Source: CAVVST01 sp963750995
Lineage (GTDB): Bacteria > Acidobacteriota > Vicinamibacteria > Vicinamibacterales > UBA2999
Length of the DNA stretch: 64,000 nt
Assembly: GCA_963750995.1 (NCBI GenBank)
Contig: CAVVST010000002.1
Coordinates: forward strand, 930,001-994,000
Direction of reading: 5' to 3'
Positions 60,381 to 64,000 of the stretch are shown in pieces. How positions within the stretch are numbered: the first letter of the stretch is position 1; the number at the start of each line of letters is the position of its first letter. The notes under the pieces were generated by a model that was given only the letters and a program-made list of their open reading frames with translations, was not told the DNA's origin and did no database searches. A program made the translations under genes and the position numbers.

Positions 60381-61726
60381 GACACCGCCTCATCGGTCAT
60401 CGTCAGCGCGCGATCGATGATCGCGAACCCTTCTCGCAGCTCCGCCTCGGTGATCGAGAGCGGCGGGTTGGTGAAGAAGTAGTTCCATCGCACGAATGTG
60501 TACAGACCCTCCTGCCGGAAGTACTGGCCAAGCGCGGTCATTTCCGGCGACGTCCCGTTGAAGGGCGCCATCGGCTGGCGGGTCTCGCGGTTCCGCACCA
60601 GTTCGACGATGCCGAAAAGGCCGATGGAACGGACAGCGCCGACGGATGGATGCCGGTCGTCAAGACCGGCGAGGAGTTCGGCCATCAGCGCGCCGGTCTT
60701 CCGGGCTCGCTCGACCAGGCCATCCTCCTCCATCACCGCAATCGCCGCCAGCGCAGCCGCGCAGGCCAGCGGATGGCTGTTGTACGTCAGCCCGCTCGGA
60801 AAGGGGGCTGTCTGGAAATGCGCAGAAACCGTCCGCCGCATGCCGACCGCGCCCAGCGGCACATACGCGCTCGTCAACCCCTTTGCCATCGTGATGAGGT
60901 CCGGCACGACGTTCCAGTGATTCACGGCGAACCAGGCCCCGGTGCGGCCGAACCCGCTCATCACCTCGTCGGCAATCATCAGGATGCCGTGGCGATCGCA
61001 CAACGCGCGGACGCCCTGCAGGTAGCCGTCCGGCGGCACCAGGATGCCGTTGGTGCCGGTGACGGTCTCCAGGATGAAGGCGGCAATCGTCTGCGGTCCC
61101 TCGAGTTGAATCACTTCCTCGAGGTACTCGAGCGCGTCATCGGCCGAATCCCACCCGCGTTCGATGCCGTGATACGGATCGAGGACGTGGACGACGCCCG
61201 GCATCGGCGGCTGGGTCCAGCGGCGTGGATCGCCTGTGGCTGTGATCGCCGCCGCCGTGGCGCCGTGGTACGAGCGATATCTCGCCAGGATTTTCTGCCG
61301 GCCAGTCACGGCACGCGCGATCTTGAACGCGTTCTCGTTCGCCTCGGCGCCGCCGTTGGTGAAGAAGAAGACGTCGATGTCTCCTGGCGCAATGTCCGCC
61401 AGCTTCGCCGCCAGTCGCGCGCGCGGCTCGGTGGCCATGAACGGATTGGCGTACGGCAGCACCGCCGCCTGATCCTGGATCGCCTTCACCACCCGGGCGT
61501 CGCCATGGCCGATGTTCACGCACATCAACTGGCTGTTGAAGTCGATGAAGCGCTTCCCTTCGGGTGTCCAGAAATAGACGCCCTTCGCCCGGGCGACCGG
61601 GATCGGATCGACCGCCTGCTGCGCCGACCATTCGAAAATCGTGTGCTTCTTCGACAGCGCGATGATTTCGTCGCCGGTCATCGGGCGGACCTGAAGGTCC
61701 GCCTCTACGTCTCTCGGGGTTTTCAT
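60377..61726 (-). CDS. Class III aminotransferase (beta-alanine/omega-amino acid:pyruvate type)
   Basis: This 449-residue PLP enzyme has the core motifs FFTNGGAEANENAFKIARAV, RYRSYHGATAAAITATGDPR, MIADEVMSGFGRTGAWFAVN (Asp of the PLP pyridine contact) and TMAKGLTSAYVPLGAVGMRR with the catalytic Lys. The family includes beta-alanine:pyruvate aminotransferases, which fits its place after dihydropyrimidinase and the nitrilase. ATG 61726 overlaps the dihydropyrimidinase stop (ATGA). Residues 5-15 (RDVEADLQVRP) are encoded by a GTAG-type hairpin. ATG 61681 after the hairpin (MTGDEIIALSKKHTIFEWSA) is a second possible start. Confidence 0.86.
   Translation of the reverse strand: MKTPRDVEADLQVRPMTGDEIIALSKKHTIFEWSAQQAVDPIPVARAKGVYFWTPEGKRFIDFNSQLMCVNIGHGDARVVKAIQDQAAVLPYANPFMATEPRARLAAKLADIAPGDIDVFFFTNGGAEANENAFKIARAVTGRQKILARYRSYHGATAAAITATGDPRRWTQPPMPGVVHVLDPYHGIERGWDSADDALEYLEEVIQLEGPQTIAAFILETVTGTNGILVPPDGYLQGVRALCDRHGILMIADEVMSGFGRTGAWFAVNHWNVVPDLITMAKGLTSAYVPLGAVGMRRTVSAHFQTAPFPSGLTYNSHPLACAAALAAIAVMEEDGLVERARKTGALMAELLAGLDDRHPSVGAVRSIGLFGIVELVRNRETRQPMAPFNGTSPEMTALGQYFRQEGLYTFVRWNYFFTNPPLSITEAELREGFAIIDRALTMTDEAVS
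61684..61708 (-). repeat. GTAG-headed hairpin inside aminotransferase coding region
   Basis: Minus-strand GTAGAGGCGGACCTTCAGGT then CCGCC, the same subtype as at 24707-24730. It lies in frame at the start of the aminotransferase and encodes VEADLQVR. Confidence 0.82.
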
Positions 61727-63096
61727 CGCGTTGCCCGCTTGAGAAATGTGCCGCCGCCGGCGCGGCCGGTAAATCTGCCGCCATCGATGACGACCCGGCC
61801 GCGCGAAATCACGGTGTCCGTCACGCCGGTGACCTCGCGCCCCTCGTAGGGGTTGTAGTCGACCTTCATGTGCAGCGTCTTCACCGACAGACGCTGCGTC
61901 CGGTTGGGATCGAAGACGACGATATCGGCATCCGAGCCGGGCGCAATCGTTCCTTTTCGTGGAAACAGGCCGAAGATTTTCGCGGGTGCTGTAGACGTGA
62001 GCTCGACGAACCGGTTCAGCGAGATCCGGCCGGACCGGACGCCGCCGTCGTATACCAGGCTCATACGGGTTTCGATTCCCGGCGCGCCGTTGGGGATCTT
62101 GGAAAAATCCCCTTCCCCGAGAGTCTTCTGCTCTTTCATGCAGAAGGGGCAGTGATCGGTGGAGATCGCCTGCAGGTCGTTGAACGCCAGGCCGCGCCAC
62201 AACCGGTCCTGCGTGTCCTTCGGACGAAGCGGCGGGCTCATCACGTATTTCGCCCCGTCGAAGCCGGGTTCCTCGTAGTTGTCGTACCAGAGAAACAGGT
62301 ACTGCGGGCACGTCTCCGCATACGCCGGCAGGCCGCGGTCGCGTGCCTCGGTGACCATCTCCAGTGCCTCGGCGGCCGAGAGGTGGACGATGTAGATGGG
62401 CACGCCGGCGATCTCGGCGAGCGCAATGGCTCGATGGGTGGCTTCGGCCTCCGCGCGGGCCGGCCGCGTCAGCGCGTGATACTTCGGCGCCGTCTTTCCT
62501 TCGGCGAGCGCCTTCTTCACCAGGACGTCGATGACACCGCCGTTCTCCGCGTGCATGCAGATCGTCCCGCCGTTCTTCCCCGTCCGCAGCAGCGCCCGGA
62601 AAATACTCGCGTCGTCGAGCATGAACACGCCCGGATAGGCCATGAACAGCTTGAACGATGTCACCCCCTGGCGGACCAGGGCGTCCATCTCCTGCTCCAC
62701 CTGGTCGGTGAGCTCGGTGATGATCATGTGGAAGCCGTAGTCGATCGCGGCCTTCCCCTCCGCCTTCTTCATCCACGTTTCCCATGCATGGTGGAGCGTC
62801 TGCCCGTGGTACTGGATGGCGAAATCGACGACCGTGGTGGTCCCGCCGTGAGCGGCGGCGATCGTGCCCGACTCGAAGTCGTCTGCCGACGTCGTGCCGC
62901 CAAACGGCATGTCGAGGTGGGTGTGCACGTCGATGCCGCCCGGAAGCACGTATTTGCCCGCCGCATCGATCACGCGATCCGCGGGCATGGCCAGCGACGT
63001 CCCGATGGCGGCAATCTTCTCGCCATCCACGAACACGTCGCCAGTGTATTGATCGGTGGCGGTGACGATCGTTCCGCCCTTGACGAGCAGGCTCAT
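61723..63096 (-). CDS. hydA: Dihydropyrimidinase
   Basis: The 457-residue protein opens dihydrouracil or dihydrothymine (or hydantoins) to N-carbamoyl-beta-amino acids. It has the binuclear metal site residues of the family: VLPGGIDVHTHLDMPFGGTT (HxH), SFKLFMAYPGVFMLDDASIF with the carbamylated Lys in FKLFMAY, CMHAENGGVIDVLVKKALAE, PIYIVHLSAAEALEMVTEAR, and the late ATSTDHCPF-like segment (QAISTDHCPFCMKEQKTLGE). The stop overlaps the aminotransferase start by 4 nt and the start overlaps the nitrilase stop by 4 nt. Confidence 0.93.
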   Translation of the reverse strand: MSLLVKGGTIVTATDQYTGDVFVDGEKIAAIGTSLAMPADRVIDAAGKYVLPGGIDVHTHLDMPFGGTTSADDFESGTIAAAHGGTTTVVDFAIQYHGQTLHHAWETWMKKAEGKAAIDYGFHMIITELTDQVEQEMDALVRQGVTSFKLFMAYPGVFMLDDASIFRALLRTGKNGGTICMHAENGGVIDVLVKKALAEGKTAPKYHALTRPARAEAEATHRAIALAEIAGVPIYIVHLSAAEALEMVTEARDRGLPAYAETCPQYLFLWYDNYEEPGFDGAKYVMSPPLRPKDTQDRLWRGLAFNDLQAISTDHCPFCMKEQKTLGEGDFSKIPNGAPGIETRMSLVYDGGVRSGRISLNRFVELTSTAPAKIFGLFPRKGTIAPGSDADIVVFDPNRTQRLSVKTLHMKVDYNPYEGREVTGVTDTVISRGRVVIDGGRFTGRAGGGTFLKRATR

Positions 63097-63965
63097 GGCC
63101 GCTGCTCCGCCATCGCCCCGTAACTGTCAGGACGCCGGTCGCGGTAGAACTGCCACACGCGCCTGACTTCCTCGATCATGTCGAGGTCCATTTCGGCGAC
63201 CACCAGTTCGGTCTTGTCCTCCGACCCCGTCGCCAGGAAGTTGCCGCGCGGATCGACGAAATAGGACGATCCGTAGAAGCGTCCGATCTTCCAGGGGGCT
63301 TCTTCACCGACGCGATTGCTGCACGCCATGAAATAGCCGTTCGCCACGGCATGAGCCGGCTGCTCGAGCTTCCAGAGGTACTGGGAAAGGCCCGCCACCG
63401 TCGCCGACGGGTTGAACACGATCTCGGCGCCGTTCAAGCCCAGAATCCGCGCGCCTTCCGGAAAGTGCCGGTCGTAGCAGATGTAGACGCCGATCGTCGC
63501 GAATCGCGTCCTGAAGACCGGGTAGCCAAGGTTCCCCGGTTTGAAGAAGTACTTCTCCCAGAAACCCGACGTATGCGGAATGTGGTTCTTGCGGTACTTC
63601 CCGAGATAGGTGCCGTCGGAGTCGTACACCGCCGCGGTGTTGTAGTAGACGCCGGCCTGCTCGCGCTCGTAGACCGGGACCACGATCGCCATCTGGTACT
63701 TTTTCGCGTGCTGCGCCATCAACTCGGTGGTCGGCCCGGGCACCGGCTCGGCGATGTCGTACCAGTGCGCATCCTGCGACGGACAGAAATACGGTCCGTT
63801 GAACACTTCCTGCAGCCCGAGGATCTGGACGCCACGACGGCCGGCTTCTTCGACCAGCGGCAGGTGTACGTCGATGGCGGCCTGGCGAATCTTGTCGATC
63901 GGTGTCGAAGGATCGGTCAGAGGGACGGCGGCCTGGATCAGGCCGCCGACGACGCGTCGTGGCAT
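63093..63965 (-). CDS. Nitrilase-superfamily beta-ureidopropionase-type amidohydrolase
   Basis: The 290-residue protein has the Glu-Lys-Cys triad of the nitrilase fold: LQEVFNGPYFCPSQ (Glu), GKYRKNHIPHTSGFWEKYFF (Lys), GVYICYDRHFPEGARILGLN (Cys). The HIPHTSGFWEKYFF region and the pairing with dihydropyrimidinase indicate beta-ureidopropionase, which frees beta-alanine or beta-aminoisobutyrate. It is the first gene of the operon in the window, and only 35 nt remain before the window end, where the promoter or another gene would lie. Confidence 0.88.
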   Translation of the reverse strand: MPRRVVGGLIQAAVPLTDPSTPIDKIRQAAIDVHLPLVEEAGRRGVQILGLQEVFNGPYFCPSQDAHWYDIAEPVPGPTTELMAQHAKKYQMAIVVPVYEREQAGVYYNTAAVYDSDGTYLGKYRKNHIPHTSGFWEKYFFKPGNLGYPVFRTRFATIGVYICYDRHFPEGARILGLNGAEIVFNPSATVAGLSQYLWKLEQPAHAVANGYFMACSNRVGEEAPWKIGRFYGSSYFVDPRGNFLATGSEDKTELVVAEMDLDMIEEVRRVWQFYRDRRPDSYGAMAEQRP

Positions 63966-64000
63966 GGGGTTCTCCGCTGCGGCCTACGCAGTCATGAGAC

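Overview
The window is high-GC bacterial chromosome, gene-dense, and mostly transcribed from the minus strand. The best guess for its source is an Acidobacteriota (Vicinamibacteria-like) genome, probably a metagenome assembly. That guess rests on several things together: an alternative-complex-III-type gene set, a fumarate reductase, an EF-Tu with an enlarged switch I, TorF-type porins beside amt, and many GTAG-headed palindromic repeats. No rRNA, tRNA, CRISPR, phage or IS gene was seen.

Layout. (1) 1-2366: tails of two MacB/FtsX-type ABC permeases on the plus strand, cut by many indels. (2) 2440-8456: a nitrogen-signalling cluster on the minus strand (amt, two TorF-type porins, glnD, glnB). 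(3) 8457-8966: non-coding, with several palindromes. (4) 8967-11063: a second EF-G-like GTPase. (5) 11073-16569: three secreted or lipoprotein genes of unknown role. (6) 16695-36766: one unbroken 20-kb minus-strand run holding the str, S10, spc and alpha operons (rpsL, rpsG, fusA, tuf, the S10-spc-alpha r-proteins, secY, adk, map, infA, rpoA, rplQ), with a candidate promoter near 37040 and a clear terminator at 16635-16665. (7) 37083-42955: an alternative complex III-like respiratory cluster. (8) 42992-51756: mixed genes: an endonuclease/phosphatase-like lipoprotein, two divergent DUF4159 paralogues, a malonyl-CoA-synthetase-like ligase, a Bcp peroxiredoxin, a PEGA protein, a macro domain, a hydrolase-LuxR fusion, an MddA/NnrU-like methyltransferase and a cyclase-type hydrolase. 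(9) 51907-55169: frdABCD. (10) 55251-58100: a small Cys-rich protein, two membrane proteins, a DUF6496 protein and a SWIB protein. (11) 58179-63965: an amidohydrolase, a barrel-like protein and a reductive pyrimidine-catabolism set (aminotransferase, dihydropyrimidinase, ureidopropionase-type nitrilase).

How the parts work together. Amt, GlnD and PII form an ammonium-uptake and nitrogen-sensing circuit. The complex III-like proteins would oxidise quinol and pass electrons to cytochrome c, while FrdABCD links quinol to fumarate/succinate. The translation genes are tightly packed with 1-4 nt overlaps.

The most unusual feature is a family of short hairpins that begin with GTAG, like REP elements mobilised by RAYT transposases. 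They sit at the 3' ends of genes, including at least six sites inside the ribosomal operons. They supply or overlap several stop codons, and in two genes they lie inside the reading frame and are translated. A second repeat type, with ACGAAG units and short terminal inverted repeats, separates rpsC from rplP. Many genes, including at least six essential r-protein genes, carry single-base frameshifts; these are most likely sequence errors, so broken genes here should not be read as true pseudogenes without checking.
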